From Xanthobacteraceae bacterium (lineage in GTDB: Bacteria > Pseudomonadota > Alphaproteobacteria > Rhizobiales > Xanthobacteraceae), in the NCBI GenBank assembly GCA_019752575.1, contig JAIELW010000001.1, forward strand, positions 1-64,000: a stretch of 64,000 nt of DNA, given 5' to 3'. Below are positions 22,763-31,003 of the stretch, piece after piece. The position numbers and the translations under genes are program-made. Within the stretch, counting starts at the first letter, position 1, and every line of letters starts with the position of its first letter. A model generated the notes under the pieces. That model was given only the letters and a program-made list of their open reading frames with translations. It did no database searches and had not been told where the DNA came from.

Positions 22763-24625
22763 TTACTCGGCTTTCGGCTCATTCTCCTCCCGCTGCTTCT
22801 TTCGGAAAAGCCGGCGGAAGAAATAGAAGCCGCGGCGGACAGTAGTGTCGATGTCGATATCCCGCGCGATCGTCGCTCCGCCCTTTTCGATCTCGAGCAC
22901 CAGTTTGCGCTCGTGAAACTCTTCCAGCTCGGGGCGGTGGCCCACGCTGATGATGGTCATCTGCGGCAGGCGCTCGTGAATGAGGTTCATGAGCTTTTCC
23001 TGGCTCACGGTGTCGAGCGCCGAGGTGGCTTCGTCCAGCACCACGATGTCCGGCTTGTGGATGAGCAGCCGCGCGAAAGCGAGCCGCTGCTTCTCGCCGC
23101 CGGAGAGCGTCTGATCCCAGGGCTCGTTATGCTCTTCGAGGCGCTCGACATGATCGTCGAGATCGACCGCCTTGAGCGCTTCGACCACCTCCATCTTGTC
23201 GATCTCGGCCTCGTCCATCGGATAGGCCGCAGCGCGCAAGAGCGAGCCGACCGGCACGTAAGGACGCTGCGGAAGGAAGTTGATACGCGCGCCTTTCGCA
23301 ATTTCGATCTCGCCGCCGCCCCAGGGCCAGAGACCGGCGATCGCGCGAATGAGCGTGCTTTTGCCGGAACCGGACTCGCCGACGATCAGAACGCGTTCGC
23401 CCGGCGGAATTGTCACTTCCGCGTCTTTGACGACACCGGTGCCGTCATCGAGCGCGACCGAAACCATGCGAAGCCGCAATGCGACTCCTTCATCCGCTTC
23501 GCCCATTTGTATGCGGTGCGCGGTCTCGTCGGTCTCCGCGCGCTCCAGGCCATCGAGCGCAACCATGAGCGACGACGCGCGGCGCGCGCTCGCGGTCCAG
23601 TCGGCGAGCCGCGGATAATTATCGACGATCCAGTTGAAGGCGGTCTGCACGGTGACGAAAGCGGAAGCCGCCTGGATCACCTGCCCGAGCGTCATGTCAC
23701 CCGAGAGATACTTGGGGGCGCAGAGGATAACCGGGATGACCGGCGCCAACAGAAAACTCGACTGCGAAACGACCGTGGTGCGGCCGTATTGCTTGCGGAT
23801 TTCGCGCCAGCGGTTGAGCACGTCGGTCAGAATCGCGGTAAGGCCTTCCTTCTCTTCACGCTCGCCGTCGATCAGCGCGATGCTTTCGCCGTTCTCCCGC
23901 AATCGCGTGAGCGCGTAGCGCATCTCGGCTTCGGACTGCGCCTTCGCCTCGCTCGCCGTGACATAGCTCCGGCCGATGAAGACCATCACGCCGCTCGCAC
24001 AGACCGCGTAGAGAACGGCTGCGAGCACGAGATAGCCGGGTATGGTGACCGGTGTTTCACCCCACTTGAACGTGAGATCGCCGCCGACATACCAAAGCAC
24101 GCCGACGAAAGTGACCGCAGAGAGAAACGCGGAAACGACGCCGACCGTGAAATCCACCGGCGCTTCGGTCGCGATACGGATGTCTTCGGAAATCCGGTAC
24201 TCCGGATTCTTGTGATCGCCTTTCATCAGATTGAGATGGAAGTAGCGGCCGTTCTCGAGCCAGCGATCGGTCAGATGATTGGTGAGCCACTGCCGCCAGT
24301 GAATCTGCGTGGTCATACGCGCATGAACGATGGCGACGGCCAACGCGATCGAAGCAACCGCCAGCGGCACGAAAATCAGCGCCTGCCAGGCAACGACGCC
24401 CGCGTTCTTCTGTTCGAGCGCGTCGAAGATCGCGCGATTCCAGACGTTGATCTGGTACTGGATGTAAACCTGAGCCGCGACGATGGTCAGAAGAATAGCA
24501 ACGAGCCACCACGCCCATTTGTCGCCGTTCCTGCCCCAGAAGCCCTTCGCCGACATCCAGAAGCGGCGCACGAGATATTTTTTCAGCTTTTTTCGTTCTT
24601 CGGTTTGCGCGTCTTCAACCGGCAT
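22763..24625 (-). CDS. SbmA/BacA-like ABC transporter with fused ATPase (BclA/YddA type)
   Basis: 620 residues. The N-terminal part (about 35-330) is the SbmA/BacA-type membrane domain with six helices, including NVWNRAIFDALEQKN and a DHKNPEYRISEDIR loop. The ATPase domain (about 380-590) is intact: Walker A GESGSGKST, signature LSGGEKQR, Walker B VLDEATSALD and the switch histidine in ISVGHRPEL. Relatives import or export peptides, and BclA protects bradyrhizobia from plant antimicrobial peptides. Here it sits between glcE and glcF, suggesting co-transcription with glycolate genes. A related but degenerate protein is encoded at 39718. Confidence 0.88.
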   Translation of the reverse strand: MPVEDAQTEERKKLKKYLVRRFWMSAKGFWGRNGDKWAWWLVAILLTIVAAQVYIQYQINVWNRAIFDALEQKNAGVVAWQALIFVPLAVASIALAVAIVHARMTTQIHWRQWLTNHLTDRWLENGRYFHLNLMKGDHKNPEYRISEDIRIATEAPVDFTVGVVSAFLSAVTFVGVLWYVGGDLTFKWGETPVTIPGYLVLAAVLYAVCASGVMVFIGRSYVTASEAKAQSEAEMRYALTRLRENGESIALIDGEREEKEGLTAILTDVLNRWREIRKQYGRTTVVSQSSFLLAPVIPVILCAPKYLSGDMTLGQVIQAASAFVTVQTAFNWIVDNYPRLADWTASARRASSLMVALDGLERAETDETAHRIQMGEADEGVALRLRMVSVALDDGTGVVKDAEVTIPPGERVLIVGESGSGKSTLIRAIAGLWPWGGGEIEIAKGARINFLPQRPYVPVGSLLRAAAYPMDEAEIDKMEVVEALKAVDLDDHVERLEEHNEPWDQTLSGGEKQRLAFARLLIHKPDIVVLDEATSALDTVSQEKLMNLIHERLPQMTIISVGHRPELEEFHERKLVLEIEKGGATIARDIDIDTTVRRGFYFFRRLFRKKQREENEPKAE

Positions 24626-24694
24626 CTGCCGCTCCGCCTAGAATCGCAACTAGAACCAAATTCGTCCCGCGTGGCTTCGTTCCGCGCGCAATAT

Positions 24695-25906
24695 TCAGGC
24701 TTCCGCGTAGATGCGTCCGGGATTGAGGACGCCTTTCGGATCGAAACTCGCTTTCAGCCGCTGCGAGATTGCCGCGCGTACCGGATCGAGCGGCTCGAAC
24801 ACTTCCGCCGAAGCGCGTGCGGCCGCGGAAGCGCGGATCAATGTCGCATGCCCGCGGCCCGCGAGCGCAATGCGCACAGCACCCTCTTGCGGCTTGTCGC
24901 CGGGCATTTCCAGCCACAGCAGACCGCCCGCCCAGTCATAATAATAGTGTGCGCCGGCCGCGGTGTTGATACCGGCTGCAATTCCGGGCGCGAGCGAAGG
25001 CGCCGTCGAAATCTTCCAGACCGGCCGCTCGGTGCGATTTGCGAACGGCGCGACGTCGCGGATGTTTTTCCAGAACGCGCGCGACTTGCTCGCGTCGAGC
25101 GCGCCGAGTTCACCGAAGGGCCGCAGTAATTCCTCGAGCTTCATCTTGCGATAGGCGACCGACTGCGAAATGCCTTCGAGGCGCAGCGCGGTGACGGCTT
25201 TGCCGGGAAATTTCAGCTCCGCAATATTGTCGGCGGGCCATTGCGGCAAATGCGCCGCCGCCGAAACTTCACAGCTCGATCCCATCGCCGCCGACATCGC
25301 CTCGTTTGCGCGAATGTCGGTGAGACCGAAGACAAGCACGGTCGCGCAGTCTTCCGCACGCGGAAGAACTTTCAATGTAATGTCGGTCATCGCTGCGAGC
25401 GTGCCCCAGGAGCCCGCGAGCAAGCGCGGCAGATCGTAGCCGGTGACGTTCTTCACGACGCGGCCGCCAGCCTTGAAGATCTCGCCGCGTCCGGAGACGG
25501 CGGAAACGCCGAGCATAAAGTCGCGCGCAGAACCCGCCTTGATTCTGCGCGGACCAGAGAGGCCGGCCGCAACCGCGCCGCCGATTGTCCCTTCGCCCGG
25601 TTTTTTGTTCAGCAACGGGCCGTAATCCATCGGTTCGAAAGCAAGCTCTTGCTTCTTTTCTTCCAGCGCGTGTTCGATTTCCGAGATCGGTGTTGCCGCA
25701 CGCGCGGAAAGCACGAGTTCTTCCGCCTCATATAAAGTGATGCCGGAGATCGCGGACAGATCGAGCGTGGCGTCGGTCTGCGCGGCGCGGCCGATCTCGC
25801 GCTTGGAGCCGCGGCCGATCAGCTCGAGACGCTTGTCGTTTGCCGCAGCCGAAGTGATCGCTTCGGCGACGTCGCGCGCGTCGCGTGGTTTGATTGCGTC
25901 CTGCAT
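24695..25906 (-). CDS. glcE: Glycolate oxidase FAD-binding subunit GlcE
   Basis: 403 residues of the FAD-PCMH fold: LSARAATPISEIEHALEE, then GEGTIGGAVAAGLSGPRR near 105 and GGRVVKNVTGYDLPRL near 147, which are the GlcE flavin contacts. The C-terminus ends FDPKGVLNPGRIYAEA. It forms the glycolate dehydrogenase complex with GlcD and GlcF. Its ATG begins directly after the glcD stop codon with no spacer, so translation is coupled. The next gene is a peptide-type ABC transporter 69 bases on, not glcF. Confidence 0.95.
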   Translation of the reverse strand: MQDAIKPRDARDVAEAITSAAANDKRLELIGRGSKREIGRAAQTDATLDLSAISGITLYEAEELVLSARAATPISEIEHALEEKKQELAFEPMDYGPLLNKKPGEGTIGGAVAAGLSGPRRIKAGSARDFMLGVSAVSGRGEIFKAGGRVVKNVTGYDLPRLLAGSWGTLAAMTDITLKVLPRAEDCATVLVFGLTDIRANEAMSAAMGSSCEVSAAAHLPQWPADNIAELKFPGKAVTALRLEGISQSVAYRKMKLEELLRPFGELGALDASKSRAFWKNIRDVAPFANRTERPVWKISTAPSLAPGIAAGINTAAGAHYYYDWAGGLLWLEMPGDKPQEGAVRIALAGRGHATLIRASAAARASAEVFEPLDPVRAAISQRLKASFDPKGVLNPGRIYAEA

Positions 25907-27397
25907 CTAAAAACGCGGCAGATCGGGGAACGCGGTCTTGCCGCCGTGGACGTGCATGCGGCCCATCTCGGCGCAGCGGTGCAGCTCCGGAAAAACCTTG
26001 CCGGGGTTCAGAAGCCCCTTATCGTCGAAGGCGCATTTGACGCGCAACTGCTGATCGAGATCGATCTTGTTGAACATGACCGGCATCAGGTCGCGTTTTT
26101 CGACCCCGACGCCATGCTCGCCGGTCAAGACGCCGCCCACCTCGACGCAGAGGCGAAGGATGTCGTTGCCGAAATTTTCGGCGCGCTGCAATTCGCCAGG
26201 CTTGTTCGCGTCATAAAGAATGAGCGGATGCAGATTGCCGTCGCCGGCATGAAATACGTTCGCGACCAAGAGGCCGTACTTCTCCGAAAGCTCACGCATC
26301 TTGGCGAGCACCAGCGGCAGTTTCGCACGCGGAATGGTACCGTCCATGCAGTAATAGTCGGGCGAGATGCGGCCGACCGCCGGGAACGCCGCCTTGCGGC
26401 CGGCCCAGAACTTCAGCCGCTCTTCTTCGTTGTTCGAAATGCGGAGCGTGCTCGATCCGCAATCTTTCGCAATCGCCGAAACGCGCTCGATCAGATGATC
26501 GACCTCCGCTTCGGGACCGTCGAGCTCGACGATCAATAGCGCTTCGACATCGAGCGGGTAGCCCGCCTTCACGAAAGCTTCGGAAGCGTGGATCGCGGGC
26601 TTGTCCATCATTTCCATGCCGCCGGGAATGATACCCGCGCCGATGATCTTCGCGACGCAGTCGCCCGCGGCTTCCGACGTCGGAAAGCCGACCAGCAGCG
26701 CACGCGCAGTCTCGGGCTTTTTCAGGATGCGTACCGTCACTTCGGTAACGACGCCGAGCAGACCTTCCGAGCCGATGATGAGACTTAGGAAGTCGTAACC
26801 CTCCGCGTCGAGATACTTGCTGCCGAAGCGCACGACTTCGCCGGTTATCAGCACCATTTCGACGCCAAGCACATTATTCGTGGTGAGCCCGTACTTCAGA
26901 CAATGCACGCCGCCTGAATTTTCCGCGACATTGCCGCCGATCGTGCAGGCAATCTGCGACGACGGATCCGGCGCGTAATAAAAGCCTTTGCCTTCGACCG
27001 CTTTGGTAATGCCGAGATTGGTGACGCCCGGCTGCGCGACTACGGCGCGGTTAGCGTAATCGATCTCCAGAACCTTGTTGAACTTGCCCAAGCCGAGAAG
27101 CACGCCGTCGGCAAGCGGCAGCGCGCCGCCGGAGAGCGAGGTGCCAGCGCCGCGCGGCACCACTTTGATGCCGTTCTCGTAGCAGTAGCGCAGCACCTTC
27201 GAAACCTGTTCGACGGTCTCCGGCAAAACGACCACCATCGGAAGCTGGCGATAGGCGGTGAGACCATCGGACTCGTAAGGCCGCATCGCGACGTCGTTCG
27301 CGATCACGCCCTCGCCCGGCACGATTTCCCGGAGCGCCGAGACGATTTTCTCGCGGCGGTCCAGCACCGATCTGTCGGGGGCGGGCATTGCGACCAT
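25907..27397 (-). CDS. glcD: Glycolate oxidase catalytic subunit GlcD
   Basis: 496 residues. FAD-binding type-4 domain with VVPRGAGTSLSGGALP near 79, GGNVAENSGGVHCLKYG near 153 and the C-terminal FAD-oxidase domain with VFHAGDGNLHP near 385 and GEHGVGVEKRDLMP near 425. Oxidises glycolate to glyoxylate and passes electrons to the chain through GlcE and GlcF. First gene of the series glcD-glcE-ABC-glcF-malate synthase. A second in-frame ATG at 27388 is an equally plausible start. Confidence 0.95.
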   Translation of the reverse strand: MVAMPAPDRSVLDRREKIVSALREIVPGEGVIANDVAMRPYESDGLTAYRQLPMVVVLPETVEQVSKVLRYCYENGIKVVPRGAGTSLSGGALPLADGVLLGLGKFNKVLEIDYANRAVVAQPGVTNLGITKAVEGKGFYYAPDPSSQIACTIGGNVAENSGGVHCLKYGLTTNNVLGVEMVLITGEVVRFGSKYLDAEGYDFLSLIIGSEGLLGVVTEVTVRILKKPETARALLVGFPTSEAAGDCVAKIIGAGIIPGGMEMMDKPAIHASEAFVKAGYPLDVEALLIVELDGPEAEVDHLIERVSAIAKDCGSSTLRISNNEEERLKFWAGRKAAFPAVGRISPDYYCMDGTIPRAKLPLVLAKMRELSEKYGLLVANVFHAGDGNLHPLILYDANKPGELQRAENFGNDILRLCVEVGGVLTGEHGVGVEKRDLMPVMFNKIDLDQQLRVKCAFDDKGLLNPGKVFPELHRCAEMGRMHVHGGKTAFPDLPRF

Positions 27398-27484
27398 AAG
27401 CGTGGTTCCGAATGGCGCTGCGAGGTAGCGGGCGCACTCGCCTCTTATATCAGAACCGCGCCAAAAGCCGCACCACTAACGGCT

Positions 27485-27658
27485 TGTCATTCCGGGGCGC
27501 GCACCGATCTCGGGTTTACCCGAGATCGGAATGTAGATGACCAAGTCGGGTAAACCCGACTTGGTTGTGCGCGAACCCGGAATCCAGAGCGACATTCGTA
27601 AGGCCTACGTTGGAGCCCTGGATTCCGGATCGCGCCTGACGGCGCGTCCGGAATGACG
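27485..27658. repeat. Palindromic repeat, family C, compound element
   Basis: Fills most of the 327-base gene-free stretch between glcD and the lysine-rich gene. Outer arms GTCATTCCGGGGCGCG and CGCGTCCGGAATGAC enclose two further perfect hairpins, CCGATCTCGGG-TTTA-CCCGAGATCGG and CCAAGTCGGG-TAAA-CCCGACTTGG, and an inner pair GAACCCGGAATCCAG / CTGGATTCCGG. The remaining bases hold the glcD promoter side (27398-27480), where no motif is clear. Confidence 0.87.
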
Positions 27659-27666
27659 GATGTGGT

Positions 27667-27706
27667 GGAAAAAGCGAAAGCCGGCCCACTTTCGATGGAC
27701 CGGCTT
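27667..27706 (-). terminator. Intrinsic terminator of the lysine-rich protein gene
   Basis: AAGCCGG-TCCA and GGGCCGGCTT arms read on the minus strand, with a short loop, followed by CGCTTTTTCC. It lies about 20 bases after the stop codon of the gene at 27725. Confidence 0.75.
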
Positions 27707-27724
27707 CGTTACGTCTTGCCGTAA

Positions 27725-27985
27725 TTAGTTCGAGCCGAACGGCGACCAGGGCTTCGGCGCGGGCTGCGGCGTCACGGGCGCCGGGTCGGAAGCGGGGAAG
27801 CTCTGCGAGAGCGTCTTGTCGAGCTTCTTCTCGGCCTTCTTCTTCGGTGCCGACTTCTTCTTCGCCGCTTTCTTTCTGGATTTCTTGGTTACGCGCTTCT
27901 TGGCTTTTTTTGCGACCTTGCGCTTGGCCGTCTTTTTCTTCTTGGCCTTCTTCTTTTTCGCTTTCTTACGCTTCTTCTTCGCCAT
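27725..27985 (-). CDS. Small lysine-rich protein with SFPASDP tail motif
   Basis: 86 residues; the first 55 are almost only Lys, Ala, Arg and Thr (pI extremely high), followed by KLDKTLSQSFPASDPAPVTPQP. The LxxSFPASDPP motif is common in small hypothetical proteins of Hyphomicrobiales. The basic part resembles histone-H1/AlgP-like tails and could bind nucleic acid or polyphosphate. A fitting ATG, its own terminator and a distinct codon pattern of AAG repeats support a real gene. Function unknown. The malate synthase in this window carries a similar basic N-terminus. Confidence 0.75.
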   Translation of the reverse strand: MAKKKRKKAKKKKAKKKKTAKRKVAKKAKKRVTKKSRKKAAKKKSAPKKKAEKKLDKTLSQSFPASDPAPVTPQPAPKPWSPFGSN

Positions 27986-28038
27986 GACTGACCTCTAATC
28001 TACCGCTTCTGTTGCGACCGGAGCGGCCGCGGTGAATT

Positions 28039-28716
28039 TCAGGAACTGCGCACCACCAACACATGCAGGCTACGCGGCCCGTGCGCGCCGAGCAAATGGG
28101 TCTGCTCGATGTCACCCGACCGGGACGGTCCGGTTATCCAGTTCACTACGCGAGGCATCTTGTTCGCGCCTAAACGTTCGCGGATCCGGTCCCAGACGCT
28201 CTCGTAATCGCCCGCAATATCTTTTTCGTCAACCACGACCAGATGGTGGTCGGGCAGGAAGTTGAGCGTCGTCGGATTGTCGGCCCCCGACAGCATGACG
28301 AGCGTTCCGGACTCTGCAACCGCGGCAAAGGAATAGGATACGGAAGCGAGCTGCGCGCCGTCGGATGCACCCTTTGTAACCTCTAGCGTGCGTTCTTTTG
28401 CCCAAGGAATGAGCGAAAGCCTCTCGTCCTCGCCATGACGGACCGACTGCGGCAGATTTTTCGAACGCAGATAGGCTGCGACGGCGGCAGGTACGTCATC
28501 CTTGTTGCCCAGTATGACGATCGAAGCCTTCGCGTCCTCGACCGTCTGCCTGAACACTTCGAGCCTTTCACGGTCGGCCTTCTGTCCGCGCGCCGGAATA
28601 ATGCCGCGCGGATGCTTTTCGATCCGCGCGGCGACGGTTTCGCGCCGCTTTCCATCTTCGCCACCGGTCCGCAGCGACTTTCTAATGTTCGCGAAGATCG
28701 CTTCCCTGCTCTTCAT
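28039..28716 (-). CDS. lutC: L-lactate utilisation protein LutC (LUD domain)
   Basis: 225 residues. LUD-domain protein with the core AESGTLVMLSGADNPTTLNFLPDHHLVVV near residues 155-185. It acts with LutA and LutB in oxidising L-lactate to pyruvate. The ATG at 28716 overlaps the lutB stop as ATGA; the frame is open much further upstream but that part is only antisense-like shadow of lutB. Last gene of lutABC. Confidence 0.92.
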   Translation of the reverse strand: MKSREAIFANIRKSLRTGGEDGKRRETVAARIEKHPRGIIPARGQKADRERLEVFRQTVEDAKASIVILGNKDDVPAAVAAYLRSKNLPQSVRHGEDERLSLIPWAKERTLEVTKGASDGAQLASVSYSFAAVAESGTLVMLSGADNPTTLNFLPDHHLVVVDEKDIAGDYESVWDRIRERLGANKMPRVVNWITGPSRSGDIEQTHLLGAHGPRSLHVLVVRSS

Positions 28717-30137
28717 CGCTTCTGGCTCCGTTTTCTCCAGAGCGACTGGAAGGTTTCGCCCTGCGGCGCGGGAAAATCGCGATGTCTGGTCCAACCTCCG
28801 GCCAACGGCAGCGCGCGGAAGCGGCCCTTGCCACCGAACAGACGAAGGAATTTCATCGCGAGTGAAGTAGTCGCGCGATAAATCGCCGGGCGTCTGGCGA
28901 ATGCGGCCCAAAGGCCGAGGCCATAGCGGGCCGCCGCAGGCTGCAGGTGAAGTTCGAATTCGCGCTCGCGCCAGTTGCGCATGAGTTTGGGAAGCGGAAT
29001 CCGCACCGGGCAGACTTCCTCGCAGCGCCCGCAGAAGGTCGAGGCGTTCGGCAACTGCCCGCCCTTTTCCACGCCTACCAAAGACGGCGTCAGCACCGCG
29101 CCCATCGGACCCGGATAGACCCAGCCATAAGCATGGCCGCCGACCGCGTGAAATACCGGACAGTGGTTCATGCAAGCGCCGCAGCGGATGCAGCGGAGCA
29201 TGTCCTGGAATTTGCCGCCGAGCATGTTCGAACGGCCATTGTCGAGGAGCACGACGTGATACTCGAGCGGCCCGTCGGGATCGCCCGCGCGACGCGCACC
29301 GGTCGAAAACGTCGTGTAGACGGAAAGATCGAGCCCGGAGGCGGTGCGCGCGAGAAGGCGCAGAAAAGTCGCGGCGTCCTCGCGGGTCGGCACCACCTTC
29401 TCGATGCTCGAAATCACGATATGGGCTTTGGCGAGCGTCTGCGTGAGATCGCCGTTGCCTTCGTTGGTCACGATCACCGACGAGCCGGTTTCAGCGATCA
29501 GGAAATTCGCGCCGGTGATGCCGACATCGGCCGCGAGAAATTTCTCGCGCAGCATGGCGCGGGCTTCGGCGAGCAACGAAGTCGGCTCGTCGAGATTGCG
29601 TTCCGGCGGCAGCCCGGTATGCGCGCGGCGGAAATCGGCTTCGATCTGCTCTTTCGTGACGTGCAGCGCGGGCGCGATCAGGTGCGAAGGCGTCTCGCCG
29701 CGCAGCTGAATGATGTATTCGCCGAGATCGGTTTCGATCGGGCGGATGCCGTGCTTCTTGAGATACGCGTTAAGGCCCGTTTCTTCCGAAATCATCGATT
29801 TGCCCTTGGCGACTGTCTTCGCGTTCAGGCGCTGACAAATGCCAAGGATGATTTCGTTCGCTTCTTCCGCGGTCGTGGCCCAATGCACATGGCCGCCCGA
29901 GGCGATTACATTCTTCTCGTAAACTTCGAGATAGAGATCGAGATGTGCGAGGATGTGATCTTTGAGATCGCGCGCGCTGTCGCGGAGCGCGTCATATTCG
30001 GGAAGTTTTTCGACCGCCGCCTTGCGCCGCTCGATAAAACCTTTTTCCGAGCGCGCGAGCGCCTGCTGCAGGAAGACATCGTCGAGCGCCTTGCGGGCGT
30101 TTTCCTTGAAATGCGGCGAGTTGACGGTTTGCGTCAT
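28713..30137 (-). CDS. lutB: L-lactate utilisation iron-sulfur protein LutB
   Basis: 474 residues. N-terminal LUD domain (about 65-290, with ETGSSVIVTNEGNGDL near 220) followed by two 4Fe-4S motifs, CIRCGACMNHCPV near 319 and CGRCEEVCPVRIPLP near 370, and the LutB C-terminal domain. Central subunit of the LutABC lactate oxidation complex in the cytoplasm. Both ends overlap its neighbours by four bases (ATGA), so lutA-lutB-lutC are translationally coupled. Confidence 0.95.
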   Translation of the reverse strand: MTQTVNSPHFKENARKALDDVFLQQALARSEKGFIERRKAAVEKLPEYDALRDSARDLKDHILAHLDLYLEVYEKNVIASGGHVHWATTAEEANEIILGICQRLNAKTVAKGKSMISEETGLNAYLKKHGIRPIETDLGEYIIQLRGETPSHLIAPALHVTKEQIEADFRRAHTGLPPERNLDEPTSLLAEARAMLREKFLAADVGITGANFLIAETGSSVIVTNEGNGDLTQTLAKAHIVISSIEKVVPTREDAATFLRLLARTASGLDLSVYTTFSTGARRAGDPDGPLEYHVVLLDNGRSNMLGGKFQDMLRCIRCGACMNHCPVFHAVGGHAYGWVYPGPMGAVLTPSLVGVEKGGQLPNASTFCGRCEEVCPVRIPLPKLMRNWREREFELHLQPAAARYGLGLWAAFARRPAIYRATTSLAMKFLRLFGGKGRFRALPLAGGWTRHRDFPAPQGETFQSLWRKRSQKR

Positions 30138-30916
30138 CGCTCAGGCTCGCCGATTGCCGGCTCGCCGGTCATTCCGGCGAGCACTTCGGCGATATGCCGC
30201 ACTCTTATTTCTTTTCCCTCGCGCGAGAGCTTGCCTGCCATGTTCATCAGGCAGCCGAGATCGCCGGCGAGCAGCGTGCCCGCGCCGCTTGCTGCGATAT
30301 TCGCGGTTTTTTTCTCGACGATCTTGTTCGAGACGTCCGGATATTTCACGCAGAAGGTGCCGCCGAAACCGCAGCAGACGTCGGGGTCTTTCATCTCGAC
30401 GAGATTCAGGCCCTCGACGTTCGCAAGCAGCTTTCTGGGCTGCGCCTTGATGCCCAACTCGCGGAGCCCCGAGCAGGAGTCGTGATAGGTGACGGCGCCG
30501 TCGAAGCGTGCGCTTGGCGTCACTTTTAGTACGTCGTTCAAGAAAACCGTCAGTTCAAAGGTCTTTGCCGCAAGCGCTTTCGCGCGCGGCTCCCATGCCG
30601 CATTACCTTCGAACAGTTCGGGATAATGGACGATCACCTGCCCCGCGCAGGAGCCCGAAGGCAGCACTGTGTAATCGTATTGCTCGAACGCTTCGATCGC
30701 CTGCGCGGCAAGCTCGCGCGCGGTCTTGCGGTCGCCCGAGTTGAATGCCGGCTGCCCGCAGCAAGTCTGTAGCGGCACCTCGACCGCGCAGCCTGCATCT
30801 TCCAGCAATTTCGCGGATGCGAAGCCAATACGCGGGCGGATCAGATCGACGAGGCAGGTCGCGAACAGCCCGACGCGGATCGGCTTCCTTGTTGCAGCGG
30901 GCGCTTTATCGGACAT
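30134..30916 (-). CDS. lutA: L-lactate utilisation protein LutA (CCG domain)
   Basis: 260 residues with two cysteine-rich CCG domains: LQTCCGQPAFNSGD near 50 and YHDSCSGLRELG...DVCCGFGGTFCVKYPDVS near 145-190. These coordinate iron-sulfur clusters or related cofactors in heterodisulfide-reductase-like proteins. First gene of lutABC; divergent from lldD with 87 bases between starts, so a shared lactate-responsive control region is likely. No adjacent lactate regulator gene of the LldR/LutR type is present. Confidence 0.93.
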   Translation of the reverse strand: MSDKAPAATRKPIRVGLFATCLVDLIRPRIGFASAKLLEDAGCAVEVPLQTCCGQPAFNSGDRKTARELAAQAIEAFEQYDYTVLPSGSCAGQVIVHYPELFEGNAAWEPRAKALAAKTFELTVFLNDVLKVTPSARFDGAVTYHDSCSGLRELGIKAQPRKLLANVEGLNLVEMKDPDVCCGFGGTFCVKYPDVSNKIVEKKTANIAASGAGTLLAGDLGCLMNMAGKLSREGKEIRVRHIAEVLAGMTGEPAIGEPER

Positions 30917-31003
30917 CGGAGAAGGTTTCTATGCTGCCGCTGGCAGTCTTCGGGAAAAGTGCTATCAGTCGCGTCTTCTAACTTACTGTTCCGGGGCCGT
31001 GCC

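Noticed and set aside
22055-25129. A long open frame of about 1000 codons on the plus strand opposite the ABC transporter, glcE and part of glcF
   Set aside because: It is antisense to well-recognised genes, has no known domain and is rich in Arg/His/Gly, as expected for a shadow frame in GC-rich DNA.
27485-27658. A CRISPR-like cluster of repeats
   Set aside because: The hairpins are nested inverted repeats, not regularly spaced direct repeats with unique spacers.
28717-29175. N-terminal extension of the lutC frame into lutB
   Set aside because: The extra part is an alternative frame of lutB; the ATGA overlap at 28713-28716 gives the natural start.
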